A DNA stretch of 64,000 bases from Scatophagus argus (lineage: Eukaryota > Chordata > Actinopteri > Scatophagidae): the NCBI RefSeq assembly GCF_020382885.2, contig NC_058493.1:23185499-23249498 (forward strand), written 5' to 3'. Below the pieces are notes generated by a model. That model was not told the origin of the DNA and ran no database searches. It was given only the letters and a program-made list of their open reading frames with translations. This document shows positions 36,930 through 50,797 of this stretch, in pieces; position 1 is the stretch's first letter, and every line of letters starts with the position of its first letter. The translations under genes were made by a program, and so were the position numbers.

Positions 36930-39900
36930 GTAAGGACACTGAAATTGGTGTGTGTGTGTGTGTGTGTGCGTGTGATGGGTGGGGGTTGGGGGGAGTCTGA
37001 CCTCCTAACTGCCACCACATTAAGCGTCACTGTAAGGAAACAGTCTCACATCTCCATGGGACTCCCTCCAGAACCCCTCTTGGTCCAAAGTCAGGTGGAG
37101 GACCATGCAGAGAGTAGAATCTCTCTCATAAAAGTGAATTTCTTTCATTAAACTTTATGCAGCGTGTAATTAATGGTTATTTTCCATAAATTAGATTGTT
37201 GCTGTTGGCTGAGGCCTGCGATTAAATAATGCTGTGATTGTTGATTTAAGCGTTAAACGACGTAAAGACCGTAAAAAATGATTATTTTCACGAAGTCATG
37301 AAGCCACCTCACAGCTGCAGGCATGTTAAGTGACCACAGTCATATTAAAGCTCAAAAGTGCAGCACTGAAAGCACCCTGACAAATGTCACTGACGCTCTT
37401 CTCATATTTTATTGCCTGCCCTACGGTTTTATAACATTTTCATAACTCCTTTGGTCAACTCACTTTGATTTCCTCTCAGCATTCCAAATACATTACATAC
37501 TTATTTAAATTTGCGCAAAACTTTGCTGCTTCCCACATCATCCAATTGAAGGTCGCTCTCAAGTTGCACTTAGGCTCTTTTTTCTCTGACAAGGAGGTCC
37601 TCCTCTTGTTATTTAGGTGAAGGAGTGCCGATAATATACAGTTTGCATAGCGCTGGCGCCAGACTGACTCGCTGGGTATCTGACTGAGGACTCCGGCAAT
37701 TACTGGCTCTGCTCTTAAAGGGGCCGCCGCCACAAACCCATGTCCACTTTGGACTGAAGGGACTATCACAGCAGCAGCAGTAGTGCTTAGCGTACAGCTT
37801 TCGCACAGAAGCTATGCTGAGAGCCTGCGTGAATGAAAATGTCTTAATAGAAATTTAATGAAGGAGTAAGACAAGCAAGACGATAAAACAATTTGAAAAG
37901 CAAACAAAGATCTGCTAAAAATGAGAGATAAAATGACTGGGGGTAAACTACTTGGATCTCAGTGAAGATCAAAACAAAAGCTGTAATACAATAATGTACT
38001 CAGAAATTAATGGGTATTAAGTACAAGGAAAGAGGCTCTGTTGTCTGTTTGCTACAAACCTAAACTATGAACATATTATCTGATGAAAGGCAGCGTCTAA
38101 ACTGTGATGTGAAGCAGAACGTAGCCACAAGTCAAAGATCTCTGTGTGTAGTGTCATTCAGGAAGTCTCCACCATTAGACATAAAAAAAAACCAGGTGAG
38201 TTTAACTGTCTACCTGAATAACTTAGTCGAGACTGAAGACAAAGTCCATTTAACATTTTATTGTTTATTATATGATGATTTAAGGGCTACATTTCTCCTC
38301 GACGGATGATTATAAGAAACCGGAGAAGACTTGAAGTTTTAAAGTCTGCGCTGAGGCTTGATTAGTTTCCACACAGCCATTAACCCTCTTTTTTTTTGTT
38401 GTATTTCCAGAGTCACCTCCTCCCCCATACTCTCTGTCCCGTTCAGATGAACACAAGCCACTGGGTGAGTTTGGAAAAATGTCTACCATATTACAAACCA
38501 GCAAATGACACAGATGGTGTCGTCATGCTCATATTTTTAGACTTGAGACACAGATTATCTTTGAAAAGCTGCTTGTGCCGAAAGAGCCACAGTGCCACCC
38601 GGGCCTTATCAGTGCTCATCTTTCCTTCTGATGAACGTGACATTTAGAGTTTATAACAGGGAGACTCTGCGGTTTGAGCGACTGCAGTCGGGCTGAAATA
38701 GCTTTGCTTTTCGTCCCTGCCAGCAGCCCGAAAATATTTAGAATTATGTAAAAACGAAACACAAAAGCAGCAGGTCCTCACTTTTAAGAAGCTGTAATCA
38801 GAAGATGTTTGGTATTTTTGCTTGATAAATTACTCGAATGATGAATCAATTTGCCAAATTGTTTCTTGATTAACGTTCTTGTTTCTTGCGTATGTTTGTG
38901 CTTTTTCTACGTTCACCAGACTCAAGTCTGTCTTACACTGAACCTGCGCCCCCACTCCTCTCCAGTCTGCCTCACATTTCGCCAAGAGACTACACAGGTG
39001 AGTAACTTGCAACACTGCAGCAGACATACATGAACATTGGGACCAGGCAGGTGTTGGCTTCTGCAGCGTATCATGTTGAAAGTTCCTGAAGAAGGAATTT
39101 TACCCACACGTAAGTTTGGAAGCACAAATGGAAAAAGTTTTTGAGTTGCATGAGGGTGTGTGTGTGTGTGTGTGTGCGCGCATGCATGCAAGCACACATA
39201 GCCTGCATCCTCTCTGACTGTTTACATGAAAGGGTAAATTACATTTACTGGTGTTATTATGTTGTGCTTTCCTTCCTTTTTTTTTTTTTTTTTCTTCAAA
39301 GTCAGTTAAGACAACCAAAAACTCCACTGCATAAAGCTTCTATTGTCAGAGAGGAATGGAGGGCTCGGTGGGGGTCTGGGGTCTCTCACTTATCTAGATG
39401 CCACAGCAGTGTAGCCTTTCTGTCTCTCTCCTTCTCTCCCTACGCTTTCTCCACAGCAAAATATTTCACTGGGATGAATCTGCAATAAGATCCCTGTGCA
39501 TACTCCCAATCCCCTTTGCCTCTAGAACCACCCATCCCCCCTCTTTCTTCCCTCAAATCCCTCCATTCCTCTCGGCAATTGAGCAGTGGAAAGAGGCTGG
39601 CATTTTGGGGGCGGGGGAGCCGAGCGGCTCTGATGAGGCGGAGGTGTAGAGTTTTGTGTGCGTTTGTGTGTATATATGGAGAGTTCAGTTGGGGGGGCTG
39701 AGGACTGCGTTTGGACAGGAAACAGCCCCCTCTAGATGATGAAACTGGAGCTTTATTTGTTTACTTGCTGGGGTCGGGAGGAGAGGTCCTTGTAGCGTTA
39801 GGAGAAACCCACAAACCCACTTGATCGAGCCTCCCTGGGCTCACTTGTGGATGGTGTTGAAAGGTGAATGAGCACCTATGAAGTCTGTGTAGTGTAGTCA

Positions 39901-41328
39901 CGGCATCATGGAGCTGTCTGAAGAGTCAGCAGTACCACAGGGAGACTTTCTTTGGGCTTGTTTGTCTGTTGTGCCTTTTTGTTAAAGCTAAAGTTGAAGT
40001 AAATTTTGATTTGTTAAGCATATTTTTCATGTTTAGGGGCAGGGTCAGCATTTAAATACTGAGGTCACAAGACCTCCCAGTGCAAACTTCAGACTTTCAC
40101 CAGAAATAAATTTAAAAATAAATTTTAATTGCTCGGATTATAACTTCTGTGAGTTTTATTTCTCCACATGAATGTTTAAATGCTTTTTCAAAGTCCACGC
40201 TGACAAGAATAAAAATTCTGTGGGATAAACACTGAAACCAGACAACATTTTTTGTCGTCTTAAAAATGGTCAAATTTAATACATTAAGTGTAAAAATCTG
40301 CCAATACACAGATACAGAATACGCACCATTTGTAAGTGTGGACTAAGTAGACAAAAACTCAGTGCGGGCAGTGACTGACAGGATGCTTCAACCAGAGCCT
40401 TGAGATGAGTAATCTAAATGCATTTCAAATCCAAGTATTCGCACTATTTTTCTAAATTTCTAATTTCTAAATTATGTTGATTTACCCTGATAAAACAGAG
40501 ACACGACGTGTTGTTATTTATGTTTAATCACAAGTCACAAGTCAGCCTGTGTTGAGCGGATTTTGAGCAGTCCAGTCAGTAGCGAGAGACGGTAACTCCT
40601 GTTGTGGGTCTGGTGGAAACTGACCAGTTTTCTTGCAAGATGTGGTGTGTGTGAAGTGTTTGGGTGAGTCTCTCTTTCTCTCTTTGTGTGTGTGTGTGTG
40701 TGTGTGTGTGGTCTCTGATCCCCTGCCCCCCAGCACAGAACGCTGGAGCCGAGAGCGGGAGCTCGAGCCAAGAGCATGAGTAGGAAAGAGATTTGGTTAA
40801 ACAGAGTTAGCCAAGAAATCTGCATGTAGCTTTTGTCGTTAACTTTTACAGGTTACAGCTACAGCTTGTATAATAGGAGGAAATAAGCTGAACATGAAGC
40901 TTGTATCAAACAGTTGTCTGTAGCTTAAGTAAAATCCTTGATGTTGGTCAGGTCTTACAAGAGTGTAAATGAGTCTTTTTTGTGCAGGTGATCCTTTGGC
41001 ATATCATCTAAAGCCTGTGATGTTTTCTCTAGTTCAAATACAAGCATTGAATGTGTGCTCTGGCACTTCGGCATCTTTTTTTGATTCCTTTTAAACCAGC
41101 TATGTACCCTAGCTTTAAGAAGAAGAAAAAAAAGGGCTACCGCAGGGTGTGGTCAATACATACCTTTGCCCTGGCTGGCCTCTTTTATCATTCGATCAGT
41201 TAACGTTCCCTTTAAACCACAGCAAACAGCCCTGCTTTGAAAGAGGGAAATATCTACTGGAAGTTTAGTTGTCTTATATCTACTGGGACCATCCTTCTGT
41301 GACTCCAACAAGACGTGTCATTCAGCTG

Positions 41329-41402
<74 letters not shown>

Positions 41403-44400
41403 CAGGGAGACAGAGAGGGAGGAATTTTTGTCTGACAGACTGATAAGATCGTCTCAGAGTACTCACATAGGGGTTCTATCAGAACAAAAACATGCACACA
41501 CGCAGGCACATTCAACAATCACGCAATTTTTTGGACAGGAGGCGATGTTCTGCTTTTTAAACCTTAAACCCGAATGACGAAAAGTTACACATCTGCTGTA
41601 TGTTTGACAAAGCTTGGGTTGCCTTTCTGCACAATTTTCCTATTTCTGTACAGGATATTCCTTTACTGTGATGATTACCAGAGCTTGGAATTAAACCTGT
41701 AACTACAGAATGCAAATGGCATGGCAGTACTGGCATTGTTGGTCAGTTTAGCATGATATTTGTTACTGACATTTATGAGCCTATGAATTTGGTGACTTCT
41801 CATGCAGTGAAACAAACAGACATGACAGGACGCCTCCCTGTGAGAGGAAGTAAGTTAACTGCTCCTGGAAATTGCTACTGCAGCTTCTGTGATGCTAAGA
41901 CGCGTCACTTGCTGGACGAAACAAATCAAAACGAGCTCCCTTGCAAACAGAAATCAGCTAACTGTCAGACTGAGTGAATGAAGGGACACCAGATGGCAGC
42001 TCAGTCTGACTAGCAAGTGAAGCTATTGTGCTAAAATTTGCATGTTAATACTCAAACAAACCTGCTAACTGTTATGATGCTAACTGGCTACATGACATAC
42101 TAAAACTAGAATACGCTAATGTTAGCATACTAATATGCTAATTTTAATCTCATCATGTAATAGCCAATGGTTGTTGACGTACAGTACATTATATCACTTC
42201 TGTAGATATGTTAGCATTTTAGTAATATAGCTATAGCTGTAGCACTCATTTATAATGAGCTGAACTGATGGCCTGTTGGAATTTATTTACTTTGATTTGA
42301 ACCTCGTTGACTGTTTCCCACTTCTTTCCACCTGGTAGAAGATATTACACATCATGTCAGAAATTCCCCATATAATTAAAACTGGTGGGAGGGGCAACTC
42401 TGTGGTTCTGGTACGATTGTTCATATTTGCAGTCTGTAAGCAATAAAGTTGAATCTGGCATGACAATAAATGGGACACATAACGTCATAAAATATCCACT
42501 GTATGTGGAATAAAGCCTTTTGATCTGCACAACACTAGCCTTATGGCGTTGCTTGAATAGCTATAGATATTTAATCTTGCTTTTGCCAGCATTTCACTGA
42601 TTGTTATGTTTATTGACATCACTGAAAGCACATAGCAGCGTTTTCATTTTAAGGGATATAGAGGGACAGTGCCAAAAATTTACTTTTGTCCTTGTTAGCC
42701 TTTACCACATGACATCATTGTATTGGTCGAACAGTTGTGCACCTTGTTGTGATTAGGCTCTGGCTTTTGAACATGTGGAAACAAGTAAGGCAATGATACT
42801 TAGTGGACATTAGTATGGCCTGGATGCACTGAAGTAAGACAAGAAGACTGCTCCCTCTCTGCCCTCAGTAATCATATTTTGGTGGCTTGTTTGCTCAAGC
42901 AGAGCAAGGTATCAGCCAAACATCCTGTCTCAAAGCCCTGTCTGCACTCGCTGCAGCATTAACCCCATGAATTGGCCCTTTGACTGATGGGACACGGCCC
43001 AGGAATGTTGGGAAATTGGGAAGGTGAGGGGGAGTAGGGTCTCGGAGTGAAAGAGGTGGGAGGGGGATAAGGGGCTCTGACTCTGGAGAGTGACATCTGA
43101 TACATGTTTGAACATATCACCGTTACTACTTAAGAAACACGGAGCTGAGCCGACATTCTTGGAAGTTTCGAAGACAGTTTTAAGAGTTTGACTGCACCGT
43201 GCTGTGTTAGCGAGTTTAGTTCACAAAGTGTGAAGCTTTCCAGGGCAGTTCAGCTTGACACACTTGGCCAGAGCTTTATAAATGATCTACTGAGGGCTTT
43301 ACCAGTCTCAAGTAAGGATTTGACTAACAGAAGCAAGGGAATACAATGAGACACCTTGGTAGAAATCATTTTAGTAGTGTGTTAGAATCTTGAAAGGTGA
43401 AAATTATGCAAAGATAAAAAGTAAACACAAACACATCATAGTGTGTTCAGTGAGAATCTATCTGTCTAAGTGTGGACGGGTCCTCTCAGTGACCTGAACC
43501 TCCAGCCTGTTTGCTGGCACGCTTACAACACTTGCTCTTATGCCTGACTGAGACACATTAGACTATGGAATTCAACATCAAGTGCTGGCCCATTAACCAT
43601 TTGCCATTTCCTCAAATATTTTCCATCACCACTCTTTTTCACTGCAAGCAGGGTACACAGCTGAGGACGCACAGCTTTGAATGTTTTTACATTTTAGGCT
43701 TAATGCCAGAATGTTAATACCAGAGGTCTGCACTAGAGTCACATGACTTGGACTCGAGTCAGACTCGAGTCACAAATTTGATGACTTGATATGACTTCAC
43801 TAGGACTTCATCCTAAATACTTGATATTTTTCCAAGCCCAAAGCTTAAAAAGTATTTTATTTAAGAAGCGTGCCACAAATTAGCTGTTTCACTTAATTTC
43901 CTGAGTCAACTAACTTTAATGGCATGGGTCCAAAATTAACATGTGCCAAGTGCAAACAGGTACAGGTAAGTTTTCTGTTTGGTGAGTTAATCTCAGAAGG
44001 CAGTTAGTTTTTAGGCATTTTAATGCAGAAATGCTAAATGTTAGATTATCTCCAATCATCACATGTATAATTAAAACTCTGTAAACTCTGAGCTCATGTT
44101 GTGGTGTGGATACACTGGATGAATGCAGCTTGAAGATAGCAGCACACATACCTGTGCTCTGAGTTCTTGATGGTCTCTGAGGTGTAAATTCTCTCTTGGT
44201 AGATGCAATAATGCTTTTTGCATTTACGTTAATACTGTGTCTAATGTGCAGTAAGACACAAATGTGTTTAGAAAAGCGTGTTTCAGAAATTTACTTTTTT
44301 GTTGTCCGGTGAGTGATGCTGAATTGACAGCCACGTTAATGGATTTGGGAAGTGACCATCAGAAGCAATGCTGATGATCAAACAAAGGTTATCTTATATT

Positions 44401-47400
44401 ATGCAGAAGCAATACCACTTGTCTGTTCCTTCTCATTTTGTAGCCCACTTTCATGGCTCTTTATCTCAGAGTTAATTTGACTTCTGCCCCTGTAGCCTCT
44501 GCTGTTTATTGTGCACACATTTTTACTCTTTCTGTTTTTTTTCCTGTTTCTCTCCATCTTTGCAGCTCTTATCCCCCCTTTCAGTCCATGTTGTCAGGCC
44601 ATCACAATTTAAAATAAGGTTTAAATTACAGGACTGGCTGTGGCTTTCTGTTGTTCCCTCAGAGTTTTTGCCAACCCGCAATTTGGCTTTTAATGGAATC
44701 CTGCCATGCTGCTGAACCTAAAGATTCTTTGCAGATGTCGACAGGCTCTGACTCTATGAAATGTTGGAAACTGTCGCCTGTGCTGTGACCTCCAAATGTG
44801 ACGCTGAATTAAGACTGAAGTACAGCTGAGGAAAGCGACATTTTCATGAGTTTTCAGGCAATGCCTACATAGTGAGAACGGTTGTGTGTGTTTGTACCAA
44901 GTGTTCATCCATGTTATCGGCAAACACATACGGTATTCAACTTTCACTATCAGATTGCGATGAGGAATGAAAGGACATATATGTTTACACACAGACACAG
45001 ACAAACTCCTCTTTCAAGCACAGAGCTCTCAGCAGCCATTGATCATTGTTCATTTCTTTTGCTCCAAATTTGTCTAACAAGCTGAGAAGCTAAAGTGTAT
45101 ATTGTACAGTAGCTCTCTTTTAGCTTTGATTAAAGTTCAGGCCAAACACGAGTTGTCTAGCAGTGAGTTATCCACATTTTTGGCAAAGATTATCCTTGGT
45201 CATTTGATTTAAATGATGATAAGATAAAGCAAACAGTGCTGTTTGTTATGTGATTCTTGCACCAATCTCAGTTCAAAATATCGAAAACTGTATAGACAAA
45301 TGAGGGTCTTTTTTCAACATTTGTTATTAACAGCTGATCAAATGATGTCACGTGAAAGGGTGACGAATCCACACATCATCGGACTCTGCAGTTCCCCTTA
45401 GCTCTGCAGCATCTTTTCAGCTCTTTGTTTAGGTATCACGTCATGCAAATTTACTTCTTTGCCGTTGCACTTTGTAGTTTCTTTTCTGACATACCAGCAG
45501 ATAAATAATTGGTTAGCCACCCAGATATTTCTCTCAGGAACTGCTGAGGCTGTAATAGAACTAAAATGAGAGTGAATATTGGGCCGAAATTGGTATGAAA
45601 AGCAAAAAAGTTGGCCAACAGGTTTGCCATATCAACTCAATAAAATGATAGTGTGTTAAGTTGTGTTGCTTCACTCCCAAATTAAAGCAGATTTAATAAA
45701 ATGTCAAATGCAAAAATATGTTTGCACTTGTTTTTAAGCACATTTTCTAAAGAGGAGCCATCAGATGAATTCTCACAGTCCTTGTGCCACCTCCTGACTG
45801 GGAGTTATGTATGGCGATTGTGCTTTGTATTTGCAGTCCACATATCAATGTATCTGCACTGAGAGAGTTTCACATTCACATAATTCTCCCAAAATTAAGT
45901 TTTAGAAGGAATTTCATAATTCCATTCCATAGTGGAACAAATGGATCCATTCCACCAATAAATGATGTGTGTAATTATGTTGTGAGGAGTGAAGGCCATA
46001 TAGTCGGACCACGTGAGGCTCAATGAGCGACTTGTCAACTTGACCCCAGCGACTGGCTGAGCGGGGGGGGAGGAAGTGTCGAGGAAGAGGGCCTGTCCAG
46101 GAATGTGTTGGGAGGGGAGGCTTGTCAACTGCAGAGCGCTGCTTCTCCCTGCTTGTTTTTGTCTCTCTATTCAGATTTAATTCATCACTTTCTTCACGTC
46201 ACTGGTGCAAAACTAAAGGCTGGTTATTCTTAAAGTTACAATATCACCCTTCATCAGCCCTGTGAAGTTTCTCATTCAAGCCTGGTTTAAGTCTTTGTCA
46301 CAGTGTTGTCATATCTGTGTAGTGCCTCCATGGGTACAGACAAGGCTTTTTCATTTCTGCACCTCTTGAAAAACGTTACAACACAAGGGCTATACATGCT
46401 GAACTGGGATTGAGCAGCTCTGTTTGCGGATGACGACAACTTGGAGTAGGCAGAAGAAGAAGAAGAAGAAGAAATTAATGTTTCCCTTATCAAAATTGCT
46501 CAACAGATTAGCTCATCTTCTTCTAGCAAAGCATCCTATCACACAATCTACTTAAACACTGGTGTTAAAACAGTGAAGAGATATCTCCATGTAGAACAAT
46601 AAGTCATCATCATAAATCACTTCTGTAGTTGCTGTGACACCTTAATTTACTGTAGAAGTATAATTTAGACTTCAGTTCCACGCTCTTCTTGCTTAGCTGG
46701 TTAAGTTGCATGAGAAACAGTTGCAAATTGCTGTACTTGCTTCCGGGATATAAAACTTCATTTATGGCATCATTTAAAGTTCACGACCTCCTACAGTGAT
46801 GTGCAAGCATTCAGTCAGTTGCAACGTAGCAGTATGTTTTAGCTGCTATCAGAGCCTTCTGGTGAGGCAGCTTGCGGTCAAATGGGATTAATAATGAGGG
46901 CAATCCTTGTAATGCATTGTCGTTGTTCAAAGTTTTTCACTTACTTCTTGTTTATCGTGAATCTTCAGTTGTAAGGGTCGTTTTTTTTTTTTGCAGTACT
47001 ACATCATGCGTCCGAGCATCTTGTATTGTTCTAGAGTTTGTCTTCAGAAAATATCGAAGATTTTGAAATTGATTCCAAATTCACGATCTCCAATGGCGAG
47101 GTCGTTGTGCGAAGAATGAGCCACAATGTATCTGTGGAACCTGTTATCATGAGCTGGAGCCAGGGGCTAAACAGCAGTAAACATGCCTTTGTGCTCGTTA
47201 CAGGGGGAGGCTTCACATTTTAAAATGCTTTTGTTAACTTTTTTATGGTGTCAACAAAGGGACAAGAAAATCAGGCAGAAAAGAGGTTGATGATGTGGGA
47301 CAAAGATTGCATTTACCATCAGGACACCTTGTATTTACTGATCTTATGCAGATCTATGAGTCTGTAACTGTTTCTGCTGCCAATTACAAATCAAATTTTC

Positions 47401-48353
47401 CACAATGGTACATAATTCATGCGTATTGTATTAATCTACACACAGTCTAAACGCCGTATCATCGAGGAAGTAAAAACAGTTGCCATCCACATAGGTTTCA
47501 TAAGTAGAGGCCTTCTTCAACTGCAATCGTGAAACGTTATGAAGTAAAAACATCCAGTATTTTTATGTACACAGTGACAAAATACAGTTGGTGTCATGGC
47601 AGCTGACATAAGATATGACAGCAGAGTGTGTCCGGGATGCAGTAATGTATGCAAAACCTGAGACATTCCTTGGCTTATGCTTTCTGGCACTTTGAAGTAG
47701 CAGTAGAAATGCAGGAAACTCATTACTTTCTCCCTTCCTCTTGAACTGCCTCCAAACACGTCTTCCTAGGAATTTTACCGGGACCCACAGTAACTTTCCT
47801 GTGGCTCGGCTGACCTGCAGGTTCAAGGAATGTGGCCGGCTGTTTGTGTGGAATAATGGATTGGTGTTCGACGACCGTATTTCTTGGGTTATTATTACAG
47901 ACAACAGAGAAAGACACTGCAACCGGCTACATCACAAGATCCACTTTAGGATGGAAAATAGAGAAAGAATGTGTGTGTGTGTGTGTGTGCGCGCGCGCAT
48001 GTGTGTTTTTGTATGTGTTTGTGAGCAAGAGCCCTGTTGTGTTTGACCGTAAAGCCCATGTCTGCCGATAACGCAGCCCTCTGATGGCAGAGATAGTCGA
48101 GACGCCAGCTTAAATGTGGCTTGCTGGATTGAAGTTGCCCTGTAATGATAGTTGTCTCAAACAACACAGAACCTACCATTTGTAGCCAGGGAGGGGTGTT
48201 TTCTTCTTTCCCCCTTACTTGATTTTATTTCTAGTTTTTTGGAGTTTGGGGAAGAAATTTGAGGAAGTCTAATCAAAACAAAGCATCTCAGAGGCGACCG
48301 ACAATGGTCAGTAGCTGAATTCTATCCTCCCTTCTCGTCCCTCTGCGACACCC

Positions 48354-48384
<31 letters not shown>

Positions 48385-50565
48385 ACACTGCCTCCCCCAA
48401 CCCACCCACTTCTTTCAGCACAGTGGAAGAGTCTAATAACTGGAGGGGAATCTAATCCTTGGCACTGGATGAAAGACGAGGGTCTCCCTCCCTCCCTCTC
48501 TTTCTCACAGTCTCTTTCTCTCTCTTCATTTTTTCCGTGGATGCTGGTTATGCTTGGCAGGTTCTCTCCCTCTCTCCCTCTCATTTTCCCGCTCCCTCTT
48601 TCACCCACTCCCTCCCTCTCCCTCCCTCCCACTCTCTCTCTCTCTACTTCCTACCCCCCCCCCCAAACTTTCTTCTTTTTCATGCAGGTTAAGGTTAGCA
48701 GGAATAGGAAAAGAATTTTAAAGGAATAATGACATATTTTGGGAAATATGATTGTTTTAAAACAATTAATTAGATGAGAACAGATTTTCATATTTGTCTG
48801 TTACATATGAAGCTATAGTCAGCAGCCGTTAGTTTAGCTTAGTTTAGCATCAAGACTGGAAACCGTTAGCCTGGCTGGTAAAAATTCGGCTTATCAGCAC
48901 CTCTAAAGCTTATGCATTAACATGTTGTACCTTGTGAGGCAGCCAGCGGAGACTGTAGGAAGCACTGCTCCTGGTCAATAATCCCACATACAAATTTTTG
49001 TTTCAGTACTTCGGTTTTGGTAAAAATGATAATGCGTTAGATGACATGTTAATTTGTGAGCTTGCGAAGTGCTGGTAGGCTTATTTTGTTTTTATGGAGC
49101 CAGGCTAGCTGTTTCCCTCCGTTGCCAGTCTTTATGCTAAGCTAAGCTAACGGCCTCCTGGCTGTAGCTTCATAATCATTTCGTGTGGCATCAATCTTCT
49201 CATCAAACTCTCAGCAAGAAAGCGAATAAGCACATTTACCAAAATGAAACTATTGTTTTAATATCTACTCAGCTGCGATGGGAGGAGAAAAAAAGAAGAG
49301 AAAGAGGAAAGATGAGGGGTGCTGTCACTGTTTGAAGTCCAGGTTGGACAGCCTTTGGAGAGCTGGCCAGCTGGAAAGTGACTGTCTGTCTCCTGAACCT
49401 TGATAGCTGCTGCTCTTATTAGTCCAAAAACAAAATTAGTCCATAGATTTAAGTTTTGGATTTTGGTGCATTTTAATATTTATCTCTCCACCTTTGTTCA
49501 GACCTTGGATTAAAAGCAACTGCGAGGTGCACCAGGCATTTCGATGAGATTGGCACTAAGAGACAGTGATTTTGAAATGAAATAACAAAGGCTACTTATC
49601 TAATTGGTAAACAGAGTCTTTAAATGGCGGTTGGCTTAAATGCTTGCAGGACGCTGTAATTGCTGCCAGCCCTCGCATACAGATGAAGGCATGCACTTCA
49701 CACAGTCTCACACACACACACACACATGCACGACTTCCTCTGCTCGAACATAAACACACTGATAACCTCTAGTTTGAACCCGTCTTTAAAAATTCCATTC
49801 AAGAAGTTGGCTGCACCCCCACCACCTCCCCTCGGGCTCCTTCTCCTTGCCTCCCTGCACTCCCTTGTCATTCTCACATGAGCGCATACCTTGAGTTGGC
49901 TGATAGCCAAGCTGAGCATGATGACACTAAGGACTGTGCCAGAAACATTAGCCATGACATGCTGTACCGCTTGCTCTGTCAAATACTGGTGGAAATCGTG
50001 ACTGAGTGTGTGTTGTTCTTTTTTTTTTTTTAACCTCACAGCATGTTAATTATCAAAAACCTCTGGTGCTATTGCTTTCAGGTAAAAGAACACGTTCATT
50101 CATATTCAACAATTTTTAAGCCTCTGGGCTTTTTTTCTGAAGAGACATATGGACAGAAATGTTCTTGAAATTAAACGCTGCAGTACAAGATAAGAAAAAC
50201 TGTGAAAGTAAAAGTACAAAAGAGCAAAGCGGCACACTCTGGTAAATGTGGAATAGTAACTTTTAAGTATGAATGAAAGACATGAAAGACATTGAGACAA
50301 GATTAAAAAATAGATAGAAGACAATACAACAAGACATAAACAGGAGTTGAAAAGAGTGAAGTTGCAATACAGGATTTCATTTTATAGCCTATCAAGCGCC
50401 ATTCATTATATGATAAAGTTAAAGTATACGATGTCTAAAAACCCTAAAAAGTCCCTGTTTGTTTTATGTCCTGAGAATTAATTTGATCGTGAGCTCGTAA
50501 AGTCTCCCTGTGTTTCCCCAGACATGTTTGTGTTGCCTTATTACAGGGAAGAGCATGGCTTGTAA

Positions 50566-50602
<37 letters not shown>

Positions 50603-50764
50603 TGTGAGAGAGCGTCAGAAAGAGATAGAGTGAGAGAAGGAGAAAGATCCTGCTAGTTGAGCAGCCTGCTCTCATATTGGAGGGCTGTAAAAACTCTAGA
50701 CCGCAGGAGTTGCCAGCCTGGAATTCACTAATGACACACGTGGGCCTCAGATGAGAAGCAATTT

Positions 50765-50797
<33 letters not shown>

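Larger units (their letters stand above)
36930..38410 (+). other. smad6: smad6 intron 1
   Basis: The intron holds an AT-rich homeodomain-motif-rich stretch (37165-37290, with gtaattaatgg and gcgattaaataatg) and the GGCGCC-AGAC block at 37655-37664. There is no ORF of interest. The acceptor is ttgtatttccag. Confidence 0.8.

Noticed and set aside
41254-41577. ORFs of repeated Thr-His or Cys-Val residues, also seen near 8703, 26402, 35427, 50751 and 58609
   Set aside because: They are translations of TG/CA microsatellites.
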